Assembly: GCA_035632315.1 (NCBI GenBank)
Contig: DASQGZ010000054.1
Location: 1 to 16,362 of the forward strand
Length of the DNA: 16,362 bases
Direction: 5' to 3'
From: JAFDZW01 sp035632315
GTDB taxonomy: Bacteria > Bacteroidota > Ignavibacteria > Palsa-1295
Part shown: one piece after another, positions 1-8,298 of the stretch
Position numbering within the stretch: the first letter of the stretch is position 1
Layout: each line of letters begins with the position of its first letter
Notes under the pieces: model-generated
The model's database searches: none
What the model saw: only the letters and a program-made list of their open reading frames with translations
What the model was told of the DNA's origin: nothing
Position numbers and translations under genes: made by a program

Positions 1-945
1 CAAAAATACTCTTGCTTTTTGGTAGAACGGGCGCATATCACGGACGTCGGCAAATAATTCTGCACCTTCGGTCGAAGCGACAAGCCGGCGAAGTTCAGAG
101 TTCGGATCTTTCCCGGCGATCCAAAGCTTCGTCTGGGGCGAATGCTCGCGAATCGCCGGGTAGATCCCTTTTACAATTTCTTCAGCCATCAGCCGGTTAT
201 GATAAATGCCGAGATGCCCGCTAAAGAGCACCGCATTCTCACGTTCGCCGTCATAAAATTCAAATTCATCTGCATCGACACCGTTCGTTAGTATCGCCGT
301 GCGGAGTGCGGGGTCGATCGCTTTCACTCGTTCCTCGTCAGGAGTGGCAACGAATGTCGTCACCGAAAATTTCTTTATCATCTCAGGTTCGAAGCTTCGA
401 AGTCTGATCGCATCAATGCGGCGAACGAAATACTCGAGGCTGAATGAGAATTTCTTCGTTGCTCGCTCGTCGGCAAGAAGCCGGGAGTCTTCTGCAATGA
501 GCATTTTCTGCACACCAGTCACTGTTTCAAGATATGGTGCCGTGCGCATAAAGAAACCGATCACAAGATCATAGTTCGCAGATGAAAGCGCTTTTTCGAC
601 TGCATTTTTCATCGCACGAGATTCATAATACGCGATCTCGATCGGCGTTGACGAAAACAAACTGCCAAGAATTCGAGCGCCGGATGAGATCTTATGAAAT
701 GGAACGACAACCACAGAACGAAGGAATGAATGAAGATGATCGAGAGATTCAGCCGTTGCAGTGTTCCATTGGTCGAGCGTAATAAGATCGACGTCTGCAA
801 TGGTCGAAAGATGGCGAAGCAAATGATAACTCTTCACACGGTCGCCGCCGGAAAGCGGATACGGAAAGCGATACGTCAGGAATAAAATCTTCCTGCGCAC
901 GTTATTTTTTTCGTTGTAAATGCCGCTTCTTGAGGCGGGTTGCAT
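1..945 (-). CDS. Glycosyltransferase, GT4-like (partial, C-terminus outside window)
   Basis: The minus frame is open from 945 to the window edge, giving 315 residues with no stop, so the 3' end is missing. Residues about 18-45 read ILFLTYRFPYPLSGGDRVKS, the typical first strand and loop of GT-B glycosyltransferases; the 'R.PYP..GD..R' pattern resembles the sugar transferases of exopolysaccharide/PEP-CTERM clusters (TIGR03087-like). The second Rossmann half is visible as TNGVD, VLFSGHLG, LWIAGKDP and the start of the nucleotide-sugar pocket (DVRDMRPFYQKARVF). Transfer of a sugar to an envelope or surface glycan at the cytoplasmic membrane is inferred; donor and acceptor are unknown. The ATG at 945 was chosen, but an in-frame TTG at 978 preceded by AGAGGG is a real alternative that adds 11 residues. 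A separate promoter lies at 1170-1201. Confidence 0.85.
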   Translation of the reverse strand, partial: MQPASRSGIYNEKNNVRRKILFLTYRFPYPLSGGDRVKSYHLLRHLSTIADVDLITLDQWNTATAESLDHLHSFLRSVVVVPFHKISSGARILGSLFSSTPIEIAYYESRAMKNAVEKALSSANYDLVIGFFMRTAPYLETVTGVQKMLIAEDSRLLADERATKKFSFSLEYFVRRIDAIRLRSFEPEMIKKFSVTTFVATPDEERVKAIDPALRTAILTNGVDADEFEFYDGERENAVLFSGHLGIYHNRLMAEEIVKGIYPAIREHSPQTKLWIAGKDPNSELRRLVASTEGAELFADVRDMRPFYQKARVFL

Positions 946-1002
946 TACCTGTTCGATTCCTCTCTTGTTCGTTGCCAAAGTCGCCCTCTATCAAAAAGTA
1001 AC

Positions 1003-1150
1003 TTCTGACAAAACAAACGACGGGTCAGAAATTATTGGCTATTCGGCTGATGTACGAAGAAAACAGTATCAAACAGTCAGTTTTAGAAGCGGTAATTAGT
1101 GAGCTAAGAGGTTCAAATTCAGTAACTTACCCAACCGCCTCCCCTCTTAG
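1003..1150 (-). promoter_or_regulatory. Candidate structured 5' leader of the glycosyltransferase gene
   Basis: The transcript from the 1170-1201 promoter would carry about 185 nt of leader. In it, CTAAGAGG (1150-1143) can pair with CCTCTTAG (1111-1104). GCGGT (1138-1134) can pair either with ACCGC at 1163-1159 or with ACCGC at 1093-1089; the latter interleaves with the first stem, as in a pseudoknot. TTCTGAC (1030-1024) pairs with GTCAGAA (1009-1003), and the hairpin is followed by GTTACTTTTT, like a weak intrinsic terminator just before the start codon. I recognise no known riboswitch class. The pairings are seen in the sequence; a regulatory role is inference. Confidence 0.3.
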
Positions 1151-1169
1151 ATGCCTTGCGGTAGGATTA

Positions 1170-1201
1170 CAAATATAACACATTTTTCTGGGTAGTGCAA
1201 A
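1170..1201 (-). promoter_or_regulatory. Bacteroidota-type promoter (TTTG-N20-TATATTTG) for the glycosyltransferase
   Basis: Read on the minus strand, TTTG (1201-1198) is followed by a 20-nt spacer and TATATTTG (1177-1170). This matches the known primary-sigma consensus of Bacteroidota (TTTG about 19-21 nt upstream of TAnnTTTG) at every fixed position. It lies just downstream of the trxB stop codon and points at the glycosyltransferase, with a transcription start expected near 1163. Confidence 0.7.
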
Positions 1202-1214
1202 TTTTCGTCTCTGC

Positions 1215-2156
1215 TCAGTGGAGTGGATTTGCATGTACAAATCGTTCTGCATCGATCGCAGCCGTGCAACCCGATCCGGCAGCGGTCACCGCTTGACGAT
1301 ACACGTGGTCCTGGCAATCCCCGCATGCGAAGACGCCGGCAATATTCGTATAGCTCGATTTGCCTTGCGTGATGAGATAGCCCGTCTCGTCCATATCGAG
1401 AATATTTTTAAATAAATATGTATTCGGCTCGTGTCCGATCGCAACGAAGAGACCGCTTGTTGCAACTTCGGTAATGCTTCCGTCCTTCGTACTTTTTATT
1501 TTTGCACCGGTTACGGTCTTTCGTCCGAGGTTATCGGTCACACCGAGCACATCAACGACTTCAGCATTGAGCATCCACTTGATCTTCGGATTTGCTTTCG
1601 CGCGCTCGTGCATAATTTCTGAAGAACGAAATTCTTCGCGGCGATGAACGAGCGTGACGCTCGAACAGAAATTCGTCAGGTAATTCGCTTCCTCCATTGC
1701 AGTGTCGCCGCCGCCGACGACAAGCACATCTTGATTTTTAAAAAAGAATCCGTCACACGTTGCGCACGCGCTGACGCCATAGCCCATATATGTTCGCTCT
1801 GAGTCAAGCCCGAGCAGCTTTGCACGAGCGCCGGTTGCGATGATGATCGACTCCGATTGAAATGATTTATCTCCTGTCCAGACAGTGAACGGACGTTTCG
1901 AAAAATCTATTTTCGTGACTGTATCGAACCGGCAATCGGCGCCAAAACGCTGTGCCTGTTTGCGGAAAATATTCATCATTTCAGGTCCCATCACGCCGTG
2001 CTCGAAACCCGGATAATTCTCGACTTCCGTCGTGATCGTGAGCTGTCCGCCTGGCTGATCGCCTTCGAAAACAAGCGGCCTCATATTTGCGCGAGCAGTG
2101 TATAAGGCTGCCGTGAGACCTGCCGGTCCCGACCCGATTATGATAACTTTTTCCAT
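1215..2156 (-). CDS. trxB: Thioredoxin reductase (NADPH, FAD)
   Basis: This 313-residue protein has the length and motif order of bacterial low-molecular-weight thioredoxin reductase. The N-terminal FAD dinucleotide fold is GSGPAG (residues 8-13), the redox-active disulfide is CATC (C131/C134), the NADPH fold is GGGDTA (148-153) followed by HRREEFR (171-177), and the C-terminal FAD motif is ACGD (277-280). It moves electrons from NADPH to the thioredoxin disulfide in the cytoplasm. The start lies 3 bp after the queG stop, and the AG-rich end of queG (GAGAAGAAA) can serve as its ribosome binding site. It is therefore the last gene of a three-gene operon with queG and a metallo-beta-lactamase-fold hydrolase. 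No clear terminator hairpin was seen after its stop. Confidence 0.96.
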   Translation of the reverse strand: MEKVIIIGSGPAGLTAALYTARANMRPLVFEGDQPGGQLTITTEVENYPGFEHGVMGPEMMNIFRKQAQRFGADCRFDTVTKIDFSKRPFTVWTGDKSFQSESIIIATGARAKLLGLDSERTYMGYGVSACATCDGFFFKNQDVLVVGGGDTAMEEANYLTNFCSSVTLVHRREEFRSSEIMHERAKANPKIKWMLNAEVVDVLGVTDNLGRKTVTGAKIKSTKDGSITEVATSGLFVAIGHEPNTYLFKNILDMDETGYLITQGKSSYTNIAGVFACGDCQDHVYRQAVTAAGSGCTAAIDAERFVHANPLH

Positions 2157-2159
2157 CGA

Positions 2160-3104
2160 TTATTTCTTCTCGGTATTGCGAAGTAGTGCCCGCACATTGC
2201 GTTGTAATCCTGCGAGCTTGGTACGCTTGATAGGTGAATTCTTAAAGCGACGAGAAAACTCTTCTTGCTGCATTGAGAGAATCGCGCCGGTCGTTAAACA
2301 ATTATTTTCTTCTCGTGGTGCGAACGCCTGCAAAGAAGATTTCTTCGCAAAACGATTCCACGGGCAGACATCCTGGCAAATGTCGCAGCCGAACAGCCAG
2401 CCGTCAAGTTTGCCGTCGAACTCATCCGGTATCTCGTGCTCCGGCTTCAGTTCGATCGTCAGATACGGAATGCACTTCGTCGCATCGAGCTGATACGGGG
2501 CCGTGATCGCTTGCGTCGGGCATGCATCTATGCAACGATCGCATGTTCCGCACATATCGGTTGCGGGCGGATCGGGTTCAAGATCAAGCGAGAGAATTAT
2601 TTCCGCAAGAAATACCCATGAGCCGACCTCACGCGTGATGACATTCGTATGCTTGCCGATCCAACCGATGCCTGCACGTTCGGCAACAGCTTTATCCATG
2701 ATCGGCCCCGTATCGACATAATACCTTCCTTCTACGTCGGGAACGAGCAATTTGATTCTCGACATCAGGTCATCAAGCATTGAGCGCATGACATCGTGAT
2801 AATCTTCGCCCCACGCGTATCGTGAGATTTTCAGATACGGCGGCCCGGGCGTTGGTTCGGGATGATAGTAATTGAGCGAAAGCGCGAGAATGCTTTTTGC
2901 CGATGGAAGAATTTCACGGACATCACGACGTTTCTCACCTGAACGCTCGAGATAACTCATATAGCCGTGAGCACCGCTTTCGACCCATGCTTCAAATCTC
3001 GCAGCTTCTTCCGTAAATGGTTCTGCCCGTGTAACACCTGCCGTCGTAAAACCTACATCACATGCAAGCTGCTTGACTGCGCGCGTCAGTTCCGATCTGT
3101 CCAT
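2160..3104 (-). CDS. queG: Epoxyqueuosine reductase
   Basis: The product has 314 residues. The cobalamin-dependent N-terminal part includes YYVDTGPIMDKAVAERAG, in which D131 corresponds to the catalytic acid of the family. A ferredoxin-like domain follows, with CGTCDRCIDACP (C185, C188, C191, C195), a further C211, and CDICQDVCP (C240, C243, C247), the two [4Fe-4S] sites expected of QueG. The enzyme reduces epoxyqueuosine to queuosine in the wobble position of GUN-anticodon tRNAs, the last step of queuosine synthesis. It is shorter than the E. coli enzyme because it lacks the C-terminal HEAT-like extension, as many homologues do. Its stop is 3 bp before trxB and its start 6 bp after the hydrolase stop, where GGTGGG may act as RBS. 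No other queuosine gene lies in the window. Confidence 0.95.
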   Translation of the reverse strand: MDRSELTRAVKQLACDVGFTTAGVTRAEPFTEEAARFEAWVESGAHGYMSYLERSGEKRRDVREILPSAKSILALSLNYYHPEPTPGPPYLKISRYAWGEDYHDVMRSMLDDLMSRIKLLVPDVEGRYYVDTGPIMDKAVAERAGIGWIGKHTNVITREVGSWVFLAEIILSLDLEPDPPATDMCGTCDRCIDACPTQAITAPYQLDATKCIPYLTIELKPEHEIPDEFDGKLDGWLFGCDICQDVCPWNRFAKKSSLQAFAPREENNCLTTGAILSMQQEEFSRRFKNSPIKRTKLAGLQRNVRALLRNTEKK

Positions 3105-3110
3105 CGTAAG

Positions 3111-3959
3111 TTATCCACCCACCGGGACTGTTTTAAATCCTCGTTCCGTCGCTTCGACACTGACCAGTGCATCAATCGGATCGTGTTCGAGAAAGAGAAG
3201 CCATTTTTCTTCATACATCCGAGGGACATATTTTTTTTTCTCTTCAAGTGTTGTTAACGGGAAATTGTCATAGCCCATAATATATGGAAAGTTAATATGC
3301 GCTTTGGTCGGAACGAGATCGGCACAAAAAAATAACTGTGTTTTTCCGTCAGTAATAAGCGGTAGCTGTTGCATTTTGGTGTGCCCGTTAAAAATATGCA
3401 AGTGAATACCGGGAAATAACTCACACGGGCCATCAACTTCAACGATCATCCCATCGGATGCGAGCGGTTCCCAATCATTCTTCATAAAACTAGCGCGGTC
3501 TTTTTCGGTCGGATTGCGCGCCCACGTCAAATGTTCTTTTTGAAAATAATATTTCGCGTTCGGGAATGTCGGTTCGAGTTTGCCGTCGGATGTTTGTGTC
3601 ACTGCACCGCCGCAATGATCGAAGTGGCAATGGGTTTGAATAACATCGGTGATATCTTCCGGTTTTAAGCCGGCATTCGCAAGCGAAGAGACGAGCGTGC
3701 CGTTCGCATTGTCGTATTTATAGATCGAACGAAGCTTGTTGTCGTACTTATCGCCCATTCCCGTATCGACAAGAATATTTTTTCCATCGCCTTGAATAAG
3801 CAGAACGCGCATCGCCATCGAAATGCGATTTTGTTCGTCGGGCGGGTTCGATCTGCTCCAGAGATTTTTCGGCACAACGCCGAACATCGCGCCGCCATCA
3901 AGCGCAAAATTACCCGTTTCGATCGAACGAAGTTTGTATGGGCCGATCGCAAGTTGCAT
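3111..3959 (-). CDS. Metallo-beta-lactamase-fold hydrolase
   Basis: With the ATG at 3959 the product has 282 residues. The zinc-site signature THCHFDH is complete (H110, H112, D114, H115), and further ligands are visible as H193 (NGHT), D214 (CADLVPT) and H259 (LEHDP). The full metal-binding set suggests an active hydrolase, probably cytoplasmic because there is no signal peptide. The N-terminal block, SIETGNFALDGGAMFGVVP, is typical of a large subfamily of uncharacterised MBL proteins in Bacteroidota; the substrate cannot be predicted. ATG codons at 3968 and 3959 and a TTG at 3992 are possible starts, and none has a good Shine-Dalgarno. I prefer 3959 because homologues begin with a short strand before 'SIETG'. 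It is the promoter-proximal gene of the operon with queG and trxB. Confidence 0.88.
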   Translation of the reverse strand: MQLAIGPYKLRSIETGNFALDGGAMFGVVPKNLWSRSNPPDEQNRISMAMRVLLIQGDGKNILVDTGMGDKYDNKLRSIYKYDNANGTLVSSLANAGLKPEDITDVIQTHCHFDHCGGAVTQTSDGKLEPTFPNAKYYFQKEHLTWARNPTEKDRASFMKNDWEPLASDGMIVEVDGPCELFPGIHLHIFNGHTKMQQLPLITDGKTQLFFCADLVPTKAHINFPYIMGYDNFPLTTLEEKKKYVPRMYEEKWLLFLEHDPIDALVSVEATERGFKTVPVGG

Positions 3960-4053
3960 TGATCGCATTAAAAGAAGAAGGTAATAAAACAATGACCGCT
4001 GTCAGTTCGTCCCGACTCAAATGAATTTATCGCTGAACACACTGCTGGTGCGG

Positions 4054-6006
4054 CTATGGGTTTTTACTTTGATCGAGGCGAACAATAACGGCATGGCGAT
4101 ATTCTTCCGGGATATTCTCTTCACTGCTTCGAGGAATAATATGAATATCGGCAGCCAGTTCCGGACGGTGCTTTAGTTCACTTACGATCCGCTCCGCTAC
4201 GGTCGAACCCGTTTTCGAGGCATTTTCATCTGAATGAGGAGGGTTTTCAACAGAGATATGCGCACCCTTCCTGATCTCGGTAAGCAACTTTTCGATCATC
4301 AGATCGGAGTATTTTGCTTCGTTTCCCAACTTTGCTGCGACTGAAAGAAATACAAAAATAAATTTTTCGCGTTCGGTAATATTTTTTTGCTGCTGGGTTC
4401 GGCTCGGCAGCAGCAATGTATCATCCGAGACAACCCGCTGTCCGGTGAAGTCGGTAGCCGTGAGCGTAGCGACCAGAGGAGCAGGATCAACTTGGTGTTC
4501 GTCGTCAACACTTGAATCGCCGGCAAGATCAAAATCAGCGATAGCGGTTTCATCGGTTGCATCGGCGCTTGAAAAGCGCGCGAGCGTTTTGGCATTTTGT
4601 GCTACAACAATATCCCACGAGCTTAGACCTGCATCGGCGATGATCATTTTCTCAATGCCTAAGTGCGGAATGTGGTAGCTGCGCTCTATCCACTGTGTCG
4701 GGACAGGCGCACAGGCTGATTCCCCGCTGACCTCGACCACATTGGCCGGATCATGTGCAGGTGTGATCATTGCGACAGAACCAGTATGCTGCCGCTGTGA
4801 ACTACCCCACACGTCAGAAAAATAATTATTTACTTGAACGAACCTGTTATATGCAGTCGCCTGTAAGACTCCGTCGCCGTAGTCAGCTCGTAATTTTATT
4901 GTCATCAGTGAATCTTTCGAAAGCCGGTATCCGATGATATTCAATTGTTGCTTGGCAAATTCAGGAAGACCCCCTCGAGCTAATTTTGAAAACGAAAAAT
5001 GCGAAGCCTCATTTTGGGAATACAGTGCATATCTCTGTGAGATCGAAGTGCTATCCGGTTCAAACAGAATCTCAGGTGGCATTTCAGTATATTGCCGGTA
5101 ATATGTGTTATACCCCGCAACTTCTATCGGGGTGTGAGCGTCCGTTCGTATTCCGTTCTTTGTGAAATGAATTTGCGATGTGAGTTTTGGCGTCACTGGG
5201 TCGTGACGTGTCAATACAGTATCGATCTTAACGATCTTCGGTGCTTCGGGCACGGGAATCGGAACAAGTGAAAACGAAATTCCCGTACTGAAGGCTTTCG
5301 ATGAAACCGATGAGATCGCTCCGAGATCAACTCTGCTATACAGACGCGGCTCGAACGCAAGCGAGTTCGAGAGCGCAATTCGAAATAATAAACTTGCTTC
5401 GATGCCGGCATGAAGGCTTGAGGAAGCGATCGTATCGCCGCCGGCAAATTTTTGTGACGTCCCACCCTGCGGGAATCTTGCTCCGAACGGTGAATTAATA
5501 TATTCGATGCCGGTGATGCTTCGCGATAATTCAATGCTCGTCCACGGACCGACGCCTATGCCGATATTGCCGAACGAAAATTCCAGCGGCAACAAAAGAT
5601 CGAGCGTCTGCAGCGTCGATGTGACTTCGAAATGATTGACTGTTTCGATCGTAAAGTTCTGGGCGTCAAATTCGGATGAAGGGTATGTTTGTGATTTGAA
5701 CTTTCCGAGTCCGATGCGATATTCGATCGCGGGTGAAAATCCGATGCCGCTTGTAAAGAGATCGGGCATTTGCAGCGATGCTCCAAATCCGAAAGTATGA
5801 TTATAGCTCGAACCCTCTCCGCCGGTGCCGAAATGATTAATGATACCGGGAGTACGCTCGATGCTTAGCGGATAGCCATATTCGTACGTTATAACAGGCT
5901 CGACACGGATAGTTTGTGAAAATCCGTTCGTCCCAACGACGAACGTCGCCAACGAAATGAACATAAAGACACGAACCAAAACTATATATTCTTTGGGTCG
6001 ATGCAA
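4054..6006 (-). CDS. Exported protein with barrel-like N-terminus and two degenerate OmpA-like modules
   Basis: The frame gives 650 residues from a TTG at 6006; a TTG at 5979 or the ATG at 5964 may be the true start. A hydrophobic signal-like segment (about 13-30, ending NGFSQ) suggests export. Residues 32-250 are rich in alternating aromatic and small residues with short turns, as in outer-membrane beta barrels. Residues about 310-415 (PEILFEPDSTSISQRY ... LNIIGYRLSKDS) have the layout of an OmpA peptidoglycan-binding fold, and 545-645 (EKFIFVFL ... LTEIRKGAHISVENPP ... TVAERIVSEL) look like a second copy. Both lack the canonical TD..G and NRR.E residues, so peptidoglycan binding is doubtful. 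The architecture recalls tandem OmpA-like porins of Kapabacteria-type genomes, from memory. Function is unknown. Confidence 0.8.
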   Translation of the reverse strand: MHRPKEYIVLVRVFMFISLATFVVGTNGFSQTIRVEPVITYEYGYPLSIERTPGIINHFGTGGEGSSYNHTFGFGASLQMPDLFTSGIGFSPAIEYRIGLGKFKSQTYPSSEFDAQNFTIETVNHFEVTSTLQTLDLLLPLEFSFGNIGIGVGPWTSIELSRSITGIEYINSPFGARFPQGGTSQKFAGGDTIASSSLHAGIEASLLFRIALSNSLAFEPRLYSRVDLGAISSVSSKAFSTGISFSLVPIPVPEAPKIVKIDTVLTRHDPVTPKLTSQIHFTKNGIRTDAHTPIEVAGYNTYYRQYTEMPPEILFEPDSTSISQRYALYSQNEASHFSFSKLARGGLPEFAKQQLNIIGYRLSKDSLMTIKLRADYGDGVLQATAYNRFVQVNNYFSDVWGSSQRQHTGSVAMITPAHDPANVVEVSGESACAPVPTQWIERSYHIPHLGIEKMIIADAGLSSWDIVVAQNAKTLARFSSADATDETAIADFDLAGDSSVDDEHQVDPAPLVATLTATDFTGQRVVSDDTLLLPSRTQQQKNITEREKFIFVFLSVAAKLGNEAKYSDLMIEKLLTEIRKGAHISVENPPHSDENASKTGSTVAERIVSELKHRPELAADIHIIPRSSEENIPEEYRHAVIVRLDQSKNP

Positions 6007-6012
6007 GTGCCA

Positions 6013-6042
6013 TTAAACCGAAAAAATTGCAAGTCGGTTTAA
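6013..6042. promoter_or_regulatory. Perfect 9-bp inverted repeat upstream of the double-OmpA gene, operator-like
   Basis: TTAAACCGA (6013-6021) and TCGGTTTAA (6034-6042) are perfect inverted repeats separated by 12 nt. They begin 6 nt upstream of the TTG at 6006. A dimeric repressor or activator site, or an RNA hairpin over the translation start, are both possible. There is no U-tract directly after it on the minus strand, so a terminator is unlikely. Confidence 0.35.
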
Positions 6043-6052
6043 CGGACAACAT

Positions 6053-6090
6053 CAAAAGCCGGTCGCCTTGTTAACACAAGACGACCGGCT
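6053..6090 (-). terminator. Rho-independent terminator after the LamG lipoprotein gene
   Basis: On the minus strand a 15-bp stem (AGCCGGTCGTCTTGT paired with ACAAGGCGACCGGCT, one G-U pair) with the 4-nt loop GTTA is followed by TTTTG. It starts 35 nt after the stop of the LamG gene and separates that gene from the double-OmpA gene. Confidence 0.8.
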
Positions 6091-6125
6091 CTTCAGATAA
6101 ATGATGACGATGAAATTCGTTCGAA

Positions 6126-7448
6126 CTACTGCTTTTCCTGCAAACTCACAACGTCGATCGAAGCCCAGCTTTCATTCCCTAACCCGGAAACGAGCGTTGA
6201 AACATCAATCTCGAAATTGGCATAGTCTGCATCCGCAGTCCAATCAGCTGTAACCACATGAGTCCAGACATCCATTTTTGTCGAAGTAAATTTGCCCATG
6301 ACTGAGACATTTCCCGGCGAAGGTGACCAATGCATGCCGCCAGGCATCGCATTGAATGCAACACACCGAATGATGACATACTGCTGATTATGGAAATCCT
6401 GATTGTTCGAATTCGATCTGGTATAGAAACTTACATGATATGTATGGCCTTGTTTGATCGGCGTCGAAAGCGGCTGCCAGATCGCATTGCCATCGTCAAC
6501 CGTTCCCCAAAGGTACGCATAACCCGGAATGCTGTCCTGTCCATTACCGGAACTGAATCTCGGACTCCCGTATGCCACATCCCACGGCGGGAATGTAGTG
6601 TTATCAATATATCCGGGACCCTGTACCGTCGTCCGGAAGCTCGGATTTGTAATTGTATTCGTGCCATAGGTCGCTGGTCCGCCGCCCGTCGAAGTATCGA
6701 CCGGAGTCGTTGTCGTATCGCCAAGCCAGCCGCCGGCAGTAAAGAGCATCATGATATCAGCCGGCAAGAGCGCTTTCGAATATATTCTGATATCGTCGAT
6801 CACACCGGTGAAAAAACCGGATGACGTGCGGTCTTTTCCGATGAACAGATATGCCGAATTATTTTTGTTGGCATAGAACGTTGTCAATGGAAAGCTTGCT
6901 TCGAGCGAGCCGTCGATGAACAATGCGGCAAGCGTGTTCGCCTCAACTGAGACAGAGATCAAGTGCCACTTATTGTCGTTCACGCTGGAAGTGCTTCGCA
7001 TCGCCGGATTGCGGTCGCCCGAAATCGTTGCAAGTACTTTACCATCTTTATCCATTCCAAGCGCATAACCGGGGAGTGCCCCTGTGACCGGGCCTTTCGA
7101 AATGATACCGCGGTATGTTGATGCCGTATCGGCTGTTTTAATCCATACGGAAACTGAAAAAGATGCAAGGCTATCAAAGTTGAGATCCGGTGCATCAATG
7201 ACACTCACAAACGATGCCCCGTCAAGCTTCATCGCGCTTTGTGCACCGCCAAATCGGTCGGGGACATAATTCCCACCCTGAGCAACTCCGTCATGATGAT
7301 TGCCGCTCGAATCGGCAGTATTCTGATCGAGCTTGTACCATGCGACGAGCCCTGACGAACTGGTCGTCGGTGCCGGCGGCAATGAATCCTTGCACGCGGA
7401 AAGCCCAAGCGCCGCAAGTAATAAGATGGAAAGAGTAATTTTTTTCAT
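6126..7448 (-). CDS. LamG-domain (concanavalin A-like) lipoprotein
   Basis: With the ATG at 7448 the product has 440 residues and a clear lipoprotein signal, MKKITLSILLLAALGLSAC, with lipobox LSAC and lipidated C19. Residues about 34-235 form a LamG/concanavalin A-like jelly roll: GLVAWYKLD, DSSGNHHDG, ASFSVSVWIKT, WHLISVSV, ALFIDG and FTGVIDDIRIYSKAL are the classical strand motifs. After a Thr/Gly-rich linker (243-262), residues 263-437 look like a second beta-sandwich, possibly carbohydrate-binding (NPSF ... ASIDVVSL). No catalytic residues are evident, so binding or adhesion to glycans on the cell surface is the inferred role. The frame remains open upstream to 7565, but those residues lack a signal peptide and are not used. 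It is divergent from the sigma factor gene across a 233-bp region. Confidence 0.88.
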   Translation of the reverse strand: MKKITLSILLLAALGLSACKDSLPPAPTTSSSGLVAWYKLDQNTADSSGNHHDGVAQGGNYVPDRFGGAQSAMKLDGASFVSVIDAPDLNFDSLASFSVSVWIKTADTASTYRGIISKGPVTGALPGYALGMDKDGKVLATISGDRNPAMRSTSSVNDNKWHLISVSVEANTLAALFIDGSLEASFPLTTFYANKNNSAYLFIGKDRTSSGFFTGVIDDIRIYSKALLPADIMMLFTAGGWLGDTTTTPVDTSTGGGPATYGTNTITNPSFRTTVQGPGYIDNTTFPPWDVAYGSPRFSSGNGQDSIPGYAYLWGTVDDGNAIWQPLSTPIKQGHTYHVSFYTRSNSNNQDFHNQQYVIIRCVAFNAMPGGMHWSPSPGNVSVMGKFTSTKMDVWTHVVTADWTADADYANFEIDVSTLVSGLGNESWASIDVVSLQEKQ

Positions 7449-7681
7449 TTGTCTGTCTTTCACAACAATAGAATCACAATAATAGAATGCATAAGAGGCC
7501 GCTCCCGCGCGGTACAACGGACAAAACGACCATCCAACAAACGCAAAGACGATTATTCGGTTCAAATCCTTACACAGACAAATAATTATTTATTTCCCCG
7601 TATGGTTGTAAGGTTCTGCCTATCCGATCCGTCTTTTCATAATAGAAAGGCGCTGTCTCGGACAGATCCCGACAGCTACGC

Positions 7682-8296
7682 GTGACTCTTGAGCACATAA
7701 AACACGAGGAAACGGAACTCCTACACAAAGTTTTTGCCGGAGACGATGGCGCATTTCATTTACTCTATGCGCGGTACAACAAAAAGTTGACGATCTTCGC
7801 CGCAAAGATGCTCTGCTCCAGAGAGCGAGCGAACGATTTGGCGCAGGAAGTTTGGATGAGAGTGATCGAACAACGGAAAAAGCCGCAGGAGATCGAACAT
7901 GTCGGCGCATATCTCTTCCGTATTGCGAGAAACCTCTCGCTCGATGCGATCAGAAAAGATCGGGGCCATACTCCCCTCGACGACGTTGCAGAAGAACAAC
8001 ATCCGTCGGCGGCTACATCCGGCGAGCGAACAGAACTCGAGGAGATCGTTTTGCTTGCACTCGATAGTCTCTCCCCCGACGATAAAGAGCTGCTCGTGAT
8101 GCATACGTATCTCGGCTATGGTTATGATGAGATCGCCGAGATGCAGTCCAAATCACCCGAGGCGATCTGGACACGCGCTTCGAGGGCGAGAACAAAGTTG
8201 CGAACGATCGTGCAAGCAGAAGCCGCACGGCTGAACATCGAAATAATAACTGACAGAAAGCAAACAACGATAAAACGCGAACGACAAACAGTGTAG
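7682..8296 (+). CDS. RNA polymerase sigma factor, ECF type (sigma-70 family)
   Basis: The product has 204 residues and starts at a GTG; no in-frame ATG fits before the conserved core, and a TAG lies 39 nt upstream in frame. Region 2 spans about residues 20-95: FHLLYARYNKKL, the core-binding DLAQEVWMRVIE and the -10-recognising HVGAYLFRIARNLSLDAIRK. Region 4 spans about 120-178: ALDSLSPDDKELLVMHTYLG, YDEIAEMQ and the helix SPEAIWTRASRARTKL. There is no region 1 or 3, so it belongs to the ECF class that switches on a specific regulon when released from an anti-sigma factor. The next gene starts 2 bp after its stop and encodes a single-pass membrane protein, the expected place for that anti-sigma factor. 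Confidence 0.92.
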   Translation: MTLEHIKHEETELLHKVFAGDDGAFHLLYARYNKKLTIFAAKMLCSRERANDLAQEVWMRVIEQRKKPQEIEHVGAYLFRIARNLSLDAIRKDRGHTPLDDVAEEQHPSAATSGERTELEEIVLLALDSLSPDDKELLVMHTYLGYGYDEIAEMQSKSPEAIWTRASRARTKLRTIVQAEAARLNIEIITDRKQTTIKRERQTV

Positions 8297-8298
8297 AG

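Noticed and set aside
299..800. Several short open frames of 60-90 codons on both strands
   Set aside because: All fall inside the continuous glycosyltransferase reading frame (945 to 1, minus) and are shadows of it.
2098..2493. 131-codon plus-strand open frame
   Set aside because: It is antisense across the trxB-queG junction, without RBS or family resemblance.
6330..6824. 164-codon plus-strand open frame
   Set aside because: It lies antisense inside the LamG lipoprotein gene; Arg/Ile-rich shadow translation.
7449..7565. Upstream extension of the LamG lipoprotein
   Set aside because: The lipoprotein signal with LSAC begins at 7448; the extension has no export signal and would make the lipobox internal.
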